The notes under the pieces were generated by a model. That model saw only the letters and a program-made list of their open reading frames with translations. It searched no databases and was not told the origin of the DNA. Of a stretch of 64,000 bases of DNA, positions 1-12,317 are shown in pieces (the stretch's first letter is position 1; every line of letters begins with the position of its first letter). This DNA comes from Luidia sarsii (lineage: Eukaryota > Echinodermata > Asteroidea > Paxillosida > Luidiidae). The translations under genes were made by a program, and so were the position numbers. The stretch covers positions 473,501-537,500 of the forward strand of contig OX465108.1 in NCBI GenBank assembly GCA_949987565.1, written 5' to 3'.

Positions 1-1828
1 TGACATCAATTTCCAGAGAAAAGTGCAAATGGAAGGTAATGTTGAGTCAAATAACCTAGACTTTCACACTGCTTATTGAGCAGTGAACCTCATTCAGTGA
101 TTCGGTCCATCTTGTGGTTGGTCTCTCTGAACATTCACCTGCAGCTCTCCCTAAAATTGCCTAGCTGTTCTAGTTTGTCAAATCAGTCAAGATAACTGAT
201 TTAGATCAAGATAATAGCCTCCCTACACTGACCAGAATTTCAAAAACCCTTTTCATTGGTTGATTTCTGTCCTCATGAGAAAAAAAAACCTCTTGGATTA
301 TGGCAGTCTTGGGGTATGAAATACAGACTCGGAACTCGGAAGTTACTGACAAGGAAAGAGGGCAGGCCTCAGCCTCAACCCATTTTAATTTTCAGTGATT
401 CACCCATTCAACCCATTTTAATTTTCAGTGATTCACCGTTTAACCCTGAGAAGGTCTTCTTCCTCTCATTCTTCTTTTTGCTTGATTTTCCTCAGCCTGT
501 TCCTCTAGCACTGGACGTAATGCAAGGAAGCAGTCAACATCAGTGTAGGGACTATTCTCAGCCATTAAGCTAATCAGGCGCATCCTCTACCACAGTGTAT
601 TGCCCTACACTTACACTTGGCACTGGACTGGACTGGATAGATTTGAGACAGGTCTAGTCCAAGTCGTGAGCTGTTTGGGTTTGGAAATCAGAAGAAGCAA
701 CTTTGATAACAAGACAAGGCAAATTCTTAGTACATTGCCACTGATGCTCTTTTATTGATTAAACCATCTGATCCCTGTGCATGTGCCTGTCCCTATCCCT
801 GTCCCTGTTCTTATCTCTGTTCTTATTCCTGTTCTTTTTCCTGTTCTTATCCATGTCCCTCCCCTCTCCCTCTCCTGAAAGAGAAGACTGCCATGGTGTC
901 ATCACAATTTGTACCATTATGATGCCTCCATGCAAACCTTCAAGTCGTATTCAGCCTACCGGTACATGTACGGTTCTGTTTGGAAAGGTAGGGCCAGAAA
1001 TGGAGTTTCAGAGTAAAAGTGACTGAATTCAAGGTTAGGAAGGCCATGTTTGTGGACTTTCCGCTGTGGCCTGTAAAAGCCTGGAGCCACTTATAGACCA
1101 CAGGAGCTTAGAAGGCTGAACTGTGCACAGTCAAGATTAGAATGCAGCCTTTCCTAAGGGATTGAAAAGATCAGGAAGAGAGACATGCCCTACAGGCAAA
1201 CATTTGGAGGCTAGTCAGTGAGCTTAAGGTATGCTTCAGGGTATAATTTATGCTATCAAATCTTTAAGGAAAATTTCAGATGAAAAGAACGCAGGAATTA
1301 AACTAATAAGGATACTAAGTGCCCGAGGCATTTCCTACGGGGACAATATCCCAAATCAGGCCAACATATGGAGGTCTTAATCCCAAATAAGATCAACTAG
1401 GAGCCTTTTGGGAAACCACAGCTCCATCTCCAACTCAGGCATAGGTCCTGACATCCCCTTGGAGGTAAAGTCCATCTACATGGAGGGTTTGGGCTTGAGT
1501 TTCGAACTGTTCAATTTTTTGGGGAAAGAGAACAAGTAATCGACCTTAAAAAAAAAAAATCTCAAAAATAAAGAGGGCCTGATCTTTAGATCATAGCACG
1601 ACCTTCTCAAAAGCAGAATGATGTGTTTTGAGCTGTTGGTTGATGAAGACCCTAAACTTCAACCCAAGCTGTGGCTTCAAGAAAGAAAAGGCCATCACAA
1701 GTTCTACTTTCATGAGCCTGGTCCCAATCCTCTCATCTGAACTCTTCCTCCTTTAGTACCCAACCACTTCAGAAACCCAATGTGGTTGTGGTAGTTTGAA
1801 GGTCAAAGTGCTGTAAGGGTTTAAGTAC
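1..1828 (-). other. Intron 7 (part), no exon recognised
   Basis: The stretch left of the exon 7 donor contains a pyrimidine-rich repeat (about 786-878), one degenerate hairpin repeat (1575-1618) and otherwise unique, CpG-poor sequence. I checked the minus strand for TSP1-type WxxW and CSxxCG codon patterns and saw none. Confidence 0.5.
786..878. repeat. Pyrimidine-rich repeat CCTGTTCTTAT
   Basis: Degenerate 10-12-base units, ending in CTCCCTCTCC. Confidence 0.8.
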
Positions 1829-2065
1829 CTGTGTCTTAGATGCCGGTGCATCTGGTCTGATGTTAACATGACCACGTTGAGGTGGAGTGACAGTAGAAGG
1901 TTGTGGCCTGATTGGTTCAGATCTGCTTGGTTGAGGTCGACTTGGTTCTGGGCGACTCGGTTTGGGCTTGGGTCTCTCTGGTTCACTCTCCTCCTGCGAT
2001 GATGGGGCTGCCGTGGGAAGTGAGTACTCGTAGGAAATCCCTGGATTTTTCTGCTGGCTAATAAT
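1829..2065 (-). CDS. Exon 7: end of spacer and Pro/Arg-rich linker (last exon in window)
   Basis: It encodes 79 codons. The first 17 residues, IISQQKNPGISYEYSLP, end the spacer with the family-typical NPG..YEY strand. The rest is a low-complexity linker rich in Pro, Ser, Arg and Glu with the drifting repeat RPEPSRPQPSR. The acceptor is a long pyrimidine tract ending CACACAACAG (2066-2075). The donor CAG/GTACTT is weaker than the others; if it is not used, the frame runs on only to a stop near 1769. Family members normally continue with C-terminal TSP1 repeats and a PLAC domain, so I favour splicing to exons left of the window. I found no WxxW-type exon between 1 and 1828. Confidence 0.83.
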
Positions 2066-2405
2066 CTGTTGTGTGACACAAAAGAGAAAAACTTTCAAAG
2101 ATGCTTAGAATGACAACAAAAGTCACAAACTTTTTCAGCTAAGAATATTGTTAATGCATTTCACTTCATTCTTCATGTTTTAAACATTATAGTAGTTGAG
2201 TAATTTTCTTTTGGTTAAAGTTATTTAAGAAAATTCACTGCACTTGGAATTACAATTACTTCTGTTTTTTCTTAATTGCTTATACAAGCACACTGTGCCA
2301 TGGCCACAGCCAAAGCATCAACCACACCCATATCCATAGCCCAACAGTACCATTGTGAACCATTGCTAAAGGCTATAAATGAATGCTGATGAATGGTTTA
2401 CTTAC
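2066..2405 (-). other. Intron 6
   Basis: A 340-bp intron with GTAAGT donor and a pyrimidine-rich acceptor. A short CA-rich stretch (about 2285-2350, cacagccaaagc-type words) resembles the degenerate array in intron 5. Confidence 0.9.
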
Positions 2406-2578
2406 AATTAGCTTGAGATCTTCTGTAGTAGGTCCAGTGGCTAGAAGCTGCTCACCACCTTGTGATCTGCCTGGTGACTTCTTGTAAATGAAGTAAGTGC
2501 CCGCTATGGAGTAGTTGCCTGATGCATCAATCTTCCAGTCCATATTAATGTAGTTGTTCCCGTTGGTGCCTTCAAGAG
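2406..2578 (-). CDS. Exon 6: spacer domain
   Basis: Two bases plus 57 codons, cysteine-free. Recognisable spacer features in order are NYINMDWKIDASGNYSIAGT (the ...G.W.ID..G.Y..AGT... strand pair), FIYKK, and LLATGPTTEDLKLI (the A.GPT....L.. strand). The acceptor CGTCTCATCCACAG and donor ATT/GTAAGT are good, and the exon ends in phase 0. The spacer of ADAMTSL proteins is a beta-rich module used for matrix binding. An NYS sequon is visible. Intron 6 (2066-2405) is only 340 bp. Confidence 0.94.
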
Positions 2579-2779
2579 CTGTGGATGAGACGATAAGAAG
2601 GCTGTATTTATCAGACAAGAAGGGAGAGGGTGTTACCACTGTTCATGTTCTATTTGTACTTGCTCTGAGAAATAATAAATTAAATGAAAATAAATGATAC
2701 ACAGACCTCTACAGAATGCTACCAAATTATGTAGGGGGAGAGATTATTTCTATCATATAACAATACTATTTTCTTGTAA

Positions 2780-3010
2780 GTTTGAAATCATTGTAACCAT
2801 TGCAATAACCACTGTCACAACTGCCAAACCATAGCAATAGTCATACTCATTCTCACAGGCATACTTATAGTCACAGCCATAGTCAAAAGCACAGTTGTTG
2901 CTGCAGCAATAGCCATATGGCCTTTGTGGCCTCAGTAGCCAAAGTTGTAGTCACAGCCAAAACCACACTCATGGTCACACTTATAGATATAGTCATAATC
3001 AATCATATCA
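2780..3010. repeat. Degenerate CATAGYCA-type array in intron 5
   Basis: Repeated words CACAGCCATAGTCA, TCATACTCA, ATAGCCATA and GTTGTAGTCACAGCC with a period near 6 and its multiples. Strongly diverged minisatellite. Confidence 0.6.
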
Positions 3011-3229
3011 CATAAGTCACGGCTGAAGTTGTAGCCATTCATTTCAATCCTGTATTATTGAATCAGTATACCAAGGGTACATCACATTTTATCATTCAGT
3101 GATAAAATGCCTTATTCTTAGCTTCAGTGATTTCTAAATGGTGTTTCAGTGTACAACACATTACAGTTGATCGAGGTGGAGATACATGTATGCTGAACAT
3201 GGATGTTTTCATGGCCTACATGTACTTCA

Positions 3230-3320
3230 TATGGGTCTGGTGTGCCCAACTTTCCTATGGGTCTGGTGTGCCCAAATTTCAATTGGGTCTGGTGTGCCCA
3301 AGGGGTCTGGTGTGCCCCAC
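3230..3320. repeat. Tandem repeat GGGTCTGGTGTGCCC, four copies
   Basis: Four units of 20-26 bases: the GGGTCTGGTGTGCCC core is invariant, and the spacer (AACTTTCCTAT, AAATTTCAATT, AAG) varies. Each core is close to a palindrome of GGG...CCC. It lies about 180 bp beyond the exon 5 donor. Confidence 0.9.
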
Positions 3321-3499
3321 TTGAGTTATTTGCCAGTTTGCTCTGAATACAAAGTATTGGTATCCGGTAGAAATGGTTTCTGGCTGAATCAAAATAAATT
3401 CATGCTGTGGCATTTTGGCATAAAACATAATGACTGTCGTGGGTGTCATTTTATTGGTAAGTCTAAGAATAAATGGCTGGTGTACGATTGTCCACTTAC

Positions 3500-3704
3500 C
3501 TAAGTAGTTCCTGCTCTTCCGGAGCTCAGTCACATTGATATACATAGCTCCTGTAGGTATGGTGGTGATGGTGTGATAGCCATGTCCCATGCTGTTGCTA
3601 TTAAATAGCCCTGACATTATCTCACACTGGTCATTATTACCACCGCATACACCACACTTATCCAGCTTCAGACCAGAGCCCAGTATTCCATCACAACCAA
3701 TGGC
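3500..3704 (-). CDS. Exon 5: end of Cys-rich module and start of spacer
   Basis: It encodes 68 codons plus one base. It opens with AIGCDGILGSG, then DKCGVCGG and a cysteine-containing NNDQCEIMSG, followed by the first beta strands of the spacer (HTITTIPTGAMYINVTEL, then RNYL). CD.ILGS plus DKCGVCGG is diagnostic of the ADAMTS/ADAMTSL/papilin family. The acceptor TTCTGTCTTTCTGCAG and the donor CTTAG/GTAAGT are both strong. The phase-1 end after RNYL is at the conserved NYLA position. Cysteines are frequent in the first 27 residues and then absent, as expected where the Cys-rich domain ends and the spacer begins. An NVT sequon is present. Confidence 0.95.
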
Positions 3705-4972
3705 CTGCAGAAAGACAGAACATTTCAAAGAAAAACATCAGTGACAGAACAAACAAAAAACCAGTTTATAAAAACTGCTTAAAGGTATAGTAAACCATTT
3801 GAAAAGGTCAAAGAATCCCTTCCATACTTTGACTCAACATATACATAAATTCTGCATAACTTTCAGCTCAATCTGTCATGAGAAATACTGTGGAAATCAA
3901 ATGCTAACTTTTGTTTAGACATAGAGGAAGGTATTTGTAAAAGGAACTCTTTGATCCAACAATTGCTCTGTGGAGCAACAAAAAGTTTCTAAAACAGAGA
4001 AATTTAGTCACACGGAACTCAACTTCAGAAACCACAATAGAAAAACAAGTTAGTTCCCTCTACATGCACAACTGGTGAAAACTGAGGCACTAATTTGTTC
4101 CAGTGAATAATTCCAGTTGTCAAGAGCACAGCATAAATGGCAAGAATTGGTCCCTAAACATTTCATGATACAATTGGTCAAAGAATTTGCAAAGGACAGT
4201 TACATACAAAGAGAAGAGCAAGTTGAAATCACAAAGATGCACAACTGCACACTGGGAGATGTGTCATTTATATTCCTTTTGTAGCCAACACATTTTGAAC
4301 GAAGTAAAATAACTACACTGTACTTTATCCTCCACCTCCTTAGTGACGGTAATAATGACATTATTTCCCTTTCCTTCGAGTTGAAAACAGCTTATTAAGA
4401 ACTTCCACATGGTGAAAATTCTCAGGAGGGCTTTTTCAGCAGCATCCATCTATCACGATGTCTATCGTAAACAGTTTTTTTCTCAAACAAAAAACAGAGA
4501 TGTGCAAACTTTGTAGATTTCAAAACGAGAAAAACACTGAAGTCTCAATTTATCATTCAGTCATGTTTTCACTCTTGAAGGACAACTCTTATCGGCGAGT
4601 TTTAAGAACGAAGCCTTGAAAAGACATACCATTAATTGAATTAATTAAGGCACCTACTGCTATATAGATTATAATCCACAGCACAACCTTGACCAGCTCA
4701 TTGGTCAAGTAGGTAATATGTCAGTGTAATATATCTACACTAGAAAGTAGGAGTCCTTGCCTTAAATCCTTCCTTTTTTTCAAGCAGAGAACTGTGCAAC
4801 GCTGGATCTATTCAAGGTCTAATATATAGTTCTCTGACAACCAGCTCTATTCTCTCAAGCCCCTGACCTGTTTTCATCACCTCATAAGCTCTAAATCTCT
4901 CAGGGGCAGTCATGCTGCCTTAGAGGGTCATAAGGACAGGGTGCACCAGATGGTCAGGACAAGGCAGAGAGC

Positions 4973-5014
4973 TGGAGGAGGAGGAGGAGGAGAAGGGGAG
5001 GAGGAGGAGGGAGG
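4973..5014. repeat. (GGA)n microsatellite
   Basis: About 40 bases of GGAGGA with one AAGGGG interruption. Confidence 0.9.
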
Positions 5015-8000
5015 AATGAGATAGCTGTTTTTTAAGGGATACTGTAATAACTTTCAGGGATTGTTCGGCTTTTCTGGTTCATTAGTTAATTCTGCTCAGA
5101 TAATTAGTGCACAAGTTGGAAACTCTGTGCCCTATTATCTAAAAACCTGCATACTCACACCAGGAAGACCATGCTCGCTTTAAAACTATTGGAATAATTA
5201 TTTGGAATATTTTAGCACTAGCAGGACCAAGGACCTTTTATGGAAGGGTCTAAAAAGACAGATTTATTTCTGTCATTTGATTTTGTAAACCATTAATGAA
5301 AACTGTAGCAGGACCCAGGGAAATGCATGTCCGAGAGAAAAGTTCTGCTAGGATTGAAATACTTGTATCAGCCACTATTTGTTGAAATCATGGTGTTTTT
5401 ACAAATACTTGTTCAATGAAAATACCAAAGGTCATTTGCAGGCAGGTCAATGACACAAACTGGGTGTTGCCTTCAACCCCCCTCTAATAACGCAAATTGG
5501 TTCTGCCTTGCCATCACTCCCTGCTGAGAGGGACATAAGTCACTGGCCTATATCATCAGCTCACTCGGTGACATTGAATTCTTCTGGCAGAACCATTGGC
5601 TGTCAGGGATGGAGTTACATAATCTATTTGCTAGTAAATGCTTGAAACAAAATTGCCAAGCCTGCAGAATAGAGTCTAGAGGAATGACTATACTGTTACA
5701 TGGTACCAACCACAAGGACAAAACAAGGGTGGGGATTGGAAAGAGTCAAACAGACTCAGACTCTTGACTCTAGACTAACTGCAAACATGTTTAGATCCAT
5801 AGCTGTTTGACTGAACACCTAGCTGCATGCTTGACAGTACACAGCATGTATCTCTTCATCAAGTTCCAAGGCCTTTGGGTCAAACCAGAGACTGAGGCTC
5901 TATAGCTTCATTTCTGTCAATCCATTTGCAGTCATGAATATCAAAATACACGACATTTACCTATTTTGTCTGACCCCAGCCCCTTCCCCAGGTATACCTT
6001 CAGCTTGTAGAGTCATACCGGCCACATGTATCTGACACTTCCAATTTGCCGAATTCACACAGAGTTTTGCCCCTAAAATGTCAGCCATGTGTTTTCCTTA
6101 CACCTTCATTACCAGCCAGTCAACAGTTTCTCAGCAAGTACAAAGTTGAAAGGGACCACATTGTTTCCTTACTCTTTGCATGAAGTGAAACCCAGTTTTA
6201 ATCTCAGTCTTCTTACAATCTGAGTTAGGGGGTATTTGGGGGCATGCCTTGGTTTAGATCATGATTGGATCAACCTTGAGTTCAATTTACTGTCTAGCAG
6301 TAATTGCATGGCCACACCGCCTCATTACAAGGCATTAGCTCTGGTTACATAACCCTTATTTAAGGGATTCCAAGTTGATTGGTCCTCACTCCCCCACCCC
6401 CCTGCCCCCTCCCTATACTCCATCAAGGACTGAGCCATCAAAGGCCAAACCAACCAAACAAGCCAGTCACCAGGCTGGGCGAAAAATCTGAAGAACTCCC
6501 TCCAATTCAGTTTGTTTTTAGCGCACGCTGAAGATCCGCAGGATGTGCTGAACCTTTGGAAATTGTGAGAAGGCAAAATGTCCAGGCACTCCTGGTTTGA
6601 GCTGTTTTTGTTTACAAGATCCTTGCAGGAACAGATGTCGTCAGGTGCCACTTCAGTCTGTCAGGAACTCTACTAAGAGAGGAATTTATGTAACACCACC
6701 CTGCCCCTCATTATGAGGCTGTCTACTCCATAACAATCTACTTCCAAGAATGAAACTGTCTTGACATATCCCCTCCTTATGGGCTTTCTCATGTCACTCT
6801 TTCCTGATTGCAACATGGTAACCACAAGCCTTACATGGTCCTCCATGATTTCACTCCTGTCCCTGAAAGCAAGAGACAAGGCCCATACCCCTGTATGCTG
6901 TTCAAAAATGACCATCATAAGAAACTCCCTTCAAGTCAAAGTTGAGCAAGACATTAGAGACAGGAAAATGGTTTCAAATGGAGCAATGTCTTCAAGCACA
7001 AATATGGACAGTCCACTATTACTAGATAACACACTGTCTTGGAACTTGTTAACATTGTCTTCCTGGGTGGCCCCTATTTGATATTTGTTGCTTGACTGTC
7101 ATTGAAAAAGGGGCCAGTCGCCACTCAAGGTAACGATCTGCCAAGAAAAGAAAAACTCAATGGAGGAGATCAATTAGGGAGAGGGAGCATCCCAGGACAA
7201 AAACAGTAAACCTTTTTCTTCCTGATGGAAAATGACCTGTGACAAGTTAGTATGATCTCCATGGTATGATTCAGGAGACTAAATTCAATATTGGTCCTAC
7301 TATAGGGTCAAGGACTCAAGATATCCCAATCATAGTGACTTAGAGGGCAATAACTTTTACTCCATACAGGACGCTTCAATGTATCTCAAAGGGCCCTCGT
7401 TTTTTTCACTAGAGAAAAAAAGGAGTTTTCAGGAAGAAAAAAAAGGCACCTCAAAGCTTATCAGCTCAGAACGCCTGGCTGTTGCTTCCTGCATCTTTCC
7501 ACTAACATTTTCCCAGCAGACGAAGACATCCTCTCCCGTCTCTACTCAAGTAAGTAGTCCATGTACACTGTACTTGAGCTATGTACTTGCAAGTAGAGCT
7601 ACATACAGTGTGTACATGAGCAGCGACGGACCAAAAGACATGGAGTGGGAGGCAGCTGAGGAAGGAGAACTTCCCAGGCACTTCAAGCATGGAAGAACTC
7701 CTCCATACTACAAGTTTCAGAGAACATTATATTTGTATCTTTGGCGATGCCGGGGTTGGAAGCTGGGAGCCCTGGTCGTTTCCTTGGAGTTGTTGATGTA
7801 GGGTTGTGATGAGTCAGTTTGGGGAAGGTTTGGGTAGGACTCATGGGGCAGACACACGGGTAGGGGCAGATAAGGAGGTGCATGTGTGGTACTGTAGGGT
7901 TCATTGTGTACAAAGGAGAATGCAACCTGTACATGTATATTGATGGCTGCGTATTCTGTGACAGAGGAGATGATTACTATTGCATCCGGATACAAACATC

Positions 8001-10373
8001 ACTTATCTCCAGTCTCAATATTGCCTAGCCCTTGGCTACAGGGTCATGACATTTACTCTGGTTGTTACTAGCCTTGGTTTTTATTGGAGATTCTAAAGTC
8101 TTGAATTCTGTTAGATGTAAATGATTTGAGAGGTTTATAAAAAGCGTAACAAAATTACTGTTAAGATTTTGCCTGAAAACAGTTCTTTTTAAAACTGTTG
8201 TCATTCCTTAGAATCCTTCCCCTTTGATCTTTCCTTCTCTGATCCTTTAAGTTTCACTGAACTTCTCTTTGATCTGCCTCCCTCTTGTCTGCCTGTACTA
8301 ACTTCCTGCCTTTCTCCACCTTAGGCCATCTGGACTACATTCCCTTTCACCCTTCCTATCTGCTTCTGTCCTTATCACTCTGCCTTTGAGAATGTCCTTC
8401 TAGGATTGAAACTTTAGGGCTGGATTTCACAAAGCCTTTTAACGATGCATCGTAACTCTACCTACGATCCATAACCAATCACAACTTGTGATAGGGCATA
8501 GGTCTACCGGTATATGGTTTCTGTGCATTACTAATCGCCTTGCGGTTGATCGTAAGTTACAATAAGTTTGGTCAAATCACTGGCTGGCCCTCTATTTCAT
8601 GAAGAAGTATAGGGCCTGGCCTATACAAAATTTGGCCTGCTTTTTTTTAAAAAAATTTTTTAAATTTTCTTTCTCATATGAATTGAAATGTGGTTTTCTT
8701 TTTCATGTTTCTTTTGCTCATACAGATGAAATACAAATTTATGTTAATTGCAAGACAGGTGAACATTTGCATCAGATTTTCACAATCTGTGAACCTTTAG
8801 AGCTCTTGACTTGGTAAATGTTACCATATTACCCTGTTCCATGACTTGCATTGTAAAGTCACAATTCCTACCACATGGTCTAAGGGTCTACTAGCCATGT
8901 ACCCTATTACCAGGAGATCCTTCTGTCCTTGCTAACAGCAAACCTCTATCACAAAGAACCTAAAACACCTGACTTGTGACAAATTACTTCTGACTTCAGC
9001 TGCACTGGGATGAAATGTTAACACATCAATGCCTAGCAAGAAGCACTCGCCCAGCCACACCCTAACTAGTAAACCATATCATAATCAGTCAGACCGGAGA
9101 CCTCAGGGGTTAAGAAGCATGCATGAAAGAACCCTACTATGCCCCGGGAATAAATAAGAGCTATTTTTAAAACAATGTTTGTTTGGTGCTCAGGAAAAGG
9201 AGGTTGGAAATGAGGGTGTAAGACAGGGGCAGTGCAGGGGGAACGGAGGCAATAACTAAAGCAAGGAGATATTATTGGAAAATCATACCCCCCCCCACCT
9301 TAAACAGCCAGGGGGTATGGTATATTTGAGAGAAAATGTGGGTGGAACTTGCACCGCACCTGAACTAGCTAATATCCTTCCTGAGTGAGTATGACGGTGA
9401 TGATGGACGTACAAAGAAAGGCTAAAGTGAAGCACGCTGTGCTAGAGATAGCAGCTAGGTTCCTGGGACCTGTGAGAGCTGGGAGGCTGTACATGTAACC
9501 TCTAGCACCTAGTACATGGTTAGCTGGGTAGCTGAGGGTGCCTGGGTGTACCAGGGTACAAGGGGGTGCATCGAGGTACCTTGAGCCAGCAACAGGGTAC
9601 CAGGCAACCCTAGTGCCAATGATTGGGTACATGTTATTGTTACCAGTACATGGGGACTAGGCATGGGTACCTGGTACCAGTAACTGGGATCCCAAAGCTA
9701 GAAACTGGTTAGCAGGGATCAGTAGCTGGTTGATTTGTGGGGGAGGTTATGAGAAAGGGTGAGACCGTGAGAGGTACAGTCATTTCAGGATAATTGCTTC
9801 ACAGGTGTGTTATTTCAATATATTGGACAAACAGACAAAGAATTCCATCATATGACCTTTCTAATAAACAATGGCCGGAACTTTGCACGGGCATAGTAAG
9901 CCTACAACTGAATTTTGACATTTACAAACTTAAATACAAGAACACTTCTAAAAGTAGGTCACAAGCTCCACATAAATTATTCCCAGACAAGGTTCCAGGT
10001 TTATAAAGCAAGGTTGCAGAGTCTTGATCCTGATGTTACCTGGAATCCCACCAGTCATATCTTGCCCTGTAGGGCTAGTGCCTCCTGCCTTTAAATAACC
10101 TTCCAACTTTTTCAAAATTTGACTGTCACTTTTTCCAGCATTGAACCTCCGGGCAGAAGGACACCAGCATGTGTGGTCGATTTCCTTACTGGATCATGAG
10201 CAGAGGCACCTTGAGAGCCAGGGTCAGGGTTATAGAACCCAGACAGATAGAGGGCTTTGTGGGGGATGTCTTGGGCCCTTACTGGCTTAGGCCCGCAGGC
10301 TGTGAGGTATTTTAGGAGGGGCAGAGACCTCAACTGCAGAGGTCTATAACAGGTTCAGGAGATGCTGCATTTC

Positions 10374-10541
10374 AGACTTCCCCTTCCCTTCATCTCTCTA
10401 GGACTTCCCCTTCCCTTCATCTCTCTAGGACTTCCCCTCATACCTTCCCCTCAATCCCTCCCCTCATACCTTCCCCTCATACCTCCCCTCAATCCCTCCC
10501 CGTATCCCTCCCCTCTTTCCTCCCCTCATCCCTTTTCCCCC
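10374..10541. repeat. Pyrimidine-rich tandem repeats (two unit types)
   Basis: Two copies of a 27-base unit (ACTTCCCCTTCCCTTCATC plus TCTCTAGG), then CCCCTCATACCTT and CCCCTCAATCCCT units. Confidence 0.9.
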
Positions 10542-11755
10542 AAAACAAAGAGGTATAGACACATGAACAGTAAAAAATCTAGAATGAACAGGACAACAGC
10601 TCTCCAATACTGATAAGTCACTAAGGGACAGTTTTGGGCAACTACTGGAAGAAGCTTGTAATCAATTGGGCCATTAGATAACATTTTGGCATCCCCACTA
10701 ACGGCAAGGATTTCAGAGCATTGAGAACAAGAAGAGTAGAAGACCGTGGAGACAGTATGCCACAGCTGAGAGACACCCTTATAGTTGTCTGGCTAGAGTT
10801 CATGGGGAAGAACCAATTACAGGATCTGCCTGAAGTATCTGCCAGGCTTGGAGCTTCCTAATCCGCCTCGTTTATGTTATCAATTAGACATCAGGAATGC
10901 TAGGCTAGTCGCCTGAGTCCGTGGTAATCCAGTGATAATCCAGTGATGATCCACTGCACCATGGGTGGACTGCTGATGTAGTCAGGGGATCTACAGCAGC
11001 AGGATATGAGACTGAGGTCTGAGGCTGGCAGTGTGAGGAAGTATCGTGAACTTGGGAAGGGATGTCAGAAAGTAGGTAGGGAAATTCAACTTCTGACTAG
11101 AATTCTAAAGGTGTTCCAAACCCAATATCAACCATCCCTCTACGTGCTAACCACTTATAGTTCTGAAAGTTTTATTCAAAATTTGCTGACAGTGTTAGAA
11201 TCTTGAGTGTGATATACATGTAATTGACCCCGTCCCAAAACAGAAGAGGCTATTATTTGATAATGTCAAGAAGTCAAGAAGCTACAAGTTCACCTCTATT
11301 CATGCAGAAAAAACAGTTCTCCCAAAAATCAAACTGCTTACTGCTTACCAATAATTATCCAAATCTCAAACATTCAAAGGGGCCTGGTATTTTGGTCCTA
11401 GCAGGACCCATTTTTTCAAAAGCAGAATCATTCATTATCACATCTTGTTCTTTTCAATTCTCACAGTATTGGAGAGGAAGTGCAAATGCCACAGGGCTAG
11501 TAAATGAGATAATTATGTTAGTGTAGTCAAGGAGAGAACAAGGCACTAAATCAATTTATGGCAACAGGAAGCAGGTAACTATTTCGGCTCATAGCGCATG
11601 AAATTCTCTGCATCCTATTTTCCTTCCTGCACTTAAACACGCTTAAACCTACTGACCGGTAAGCTCCCAACCCACTCTTTACCTTCTCCTTCTGACCAGT
11701 CTGCAAAGATCGTGGAAACCTGTGACAGGCGTGGACTTAAGCCTTTAAAGGTCTC

Positions 11756-12086
11756 TGCCCCCTCCGCCTCTGCCTCTGCCTCTGCCTCTGCCTCTGCCTC
11801 TGCCTCTGCCTCTGCCCCCTCTGCCTCTGCTTCTGCCTCTGCCCCTGCCTCTGCCTCTGCCCCTGCCCCTGCCCCTGCCCCTGCCCCTGCCCCTGCCCCT
11901 GCCCCTGCCCCTGCCCCTGCCCCTGCCCCTGCCCCTGCCCCTGCCCCTGCCCCTGCCTCTGCCCCTGCCCCTGCCCCAGCCCCTGCCCCTGCCCCTGCCT
12001 CTGCCTCTGCCTCTGCTTCTGCCTCTGCCTCTGCCTCTGCCTCTGCCCCTGCCCCTGCCCCTGCCCCTGCCCCTGCCCCTGCCCCT

Positions 12087-12118
<32 letters not shown>

Positions 12119-12317
12119 CTCTGCCTCTGCCTCTGCCTCTGCCTCTGCCTCTGCCTCTGCCTCTGCCTCTGCCTCTGCCTCTGCCTCTTCCCCTGTCTCT
12201 GCCTCTGCCTCTGCCTCTGCCTCTGCCTCTGCCTCTGCCTCTGCCTCTGCCTCTGCCTCTGCCTCTGCCACTGCCTCTGCCTCTGCCTCTGCCTCTCCCT
12301 CTCCCTCTCCCTCTCCC
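11756..12317. repeat. (CCTCTG)n/(CCCCTG)n microsatellite, about 560 bp
   Basis: Hexamer array in which blocks of pure GCCTCT alternate with blocks of pure GCCCCT, ending in CTCCCT. It is open in several frames on both strands, which explains long Ala-Ser, Ala-Glu, Arg-Gln and Arg-Gly frames; these are not genes. Confidence 0.97.

Larger units (their letters stand above)
2579..3499 (-). other. Intron 5
   Basis: A 921-bp intron with GTAAGT donor and CATCCACAG acceptor. It contains a degenerate CATAGYCA-type array (2780-3010) and a four-copy GGGTCTGGTGTGCCC tandem repeat (3230-3320). No other feature is visible. Confidence 0.9.

Noticed and set aside
7559..7619. Imperfect CATGTACAC...GTGTACATG hairpin, microRNA-like at first sight
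   Set aside because: The arms pair only with a large internal loop and bulges; it is explained by local TGTAC/TACATG richness.
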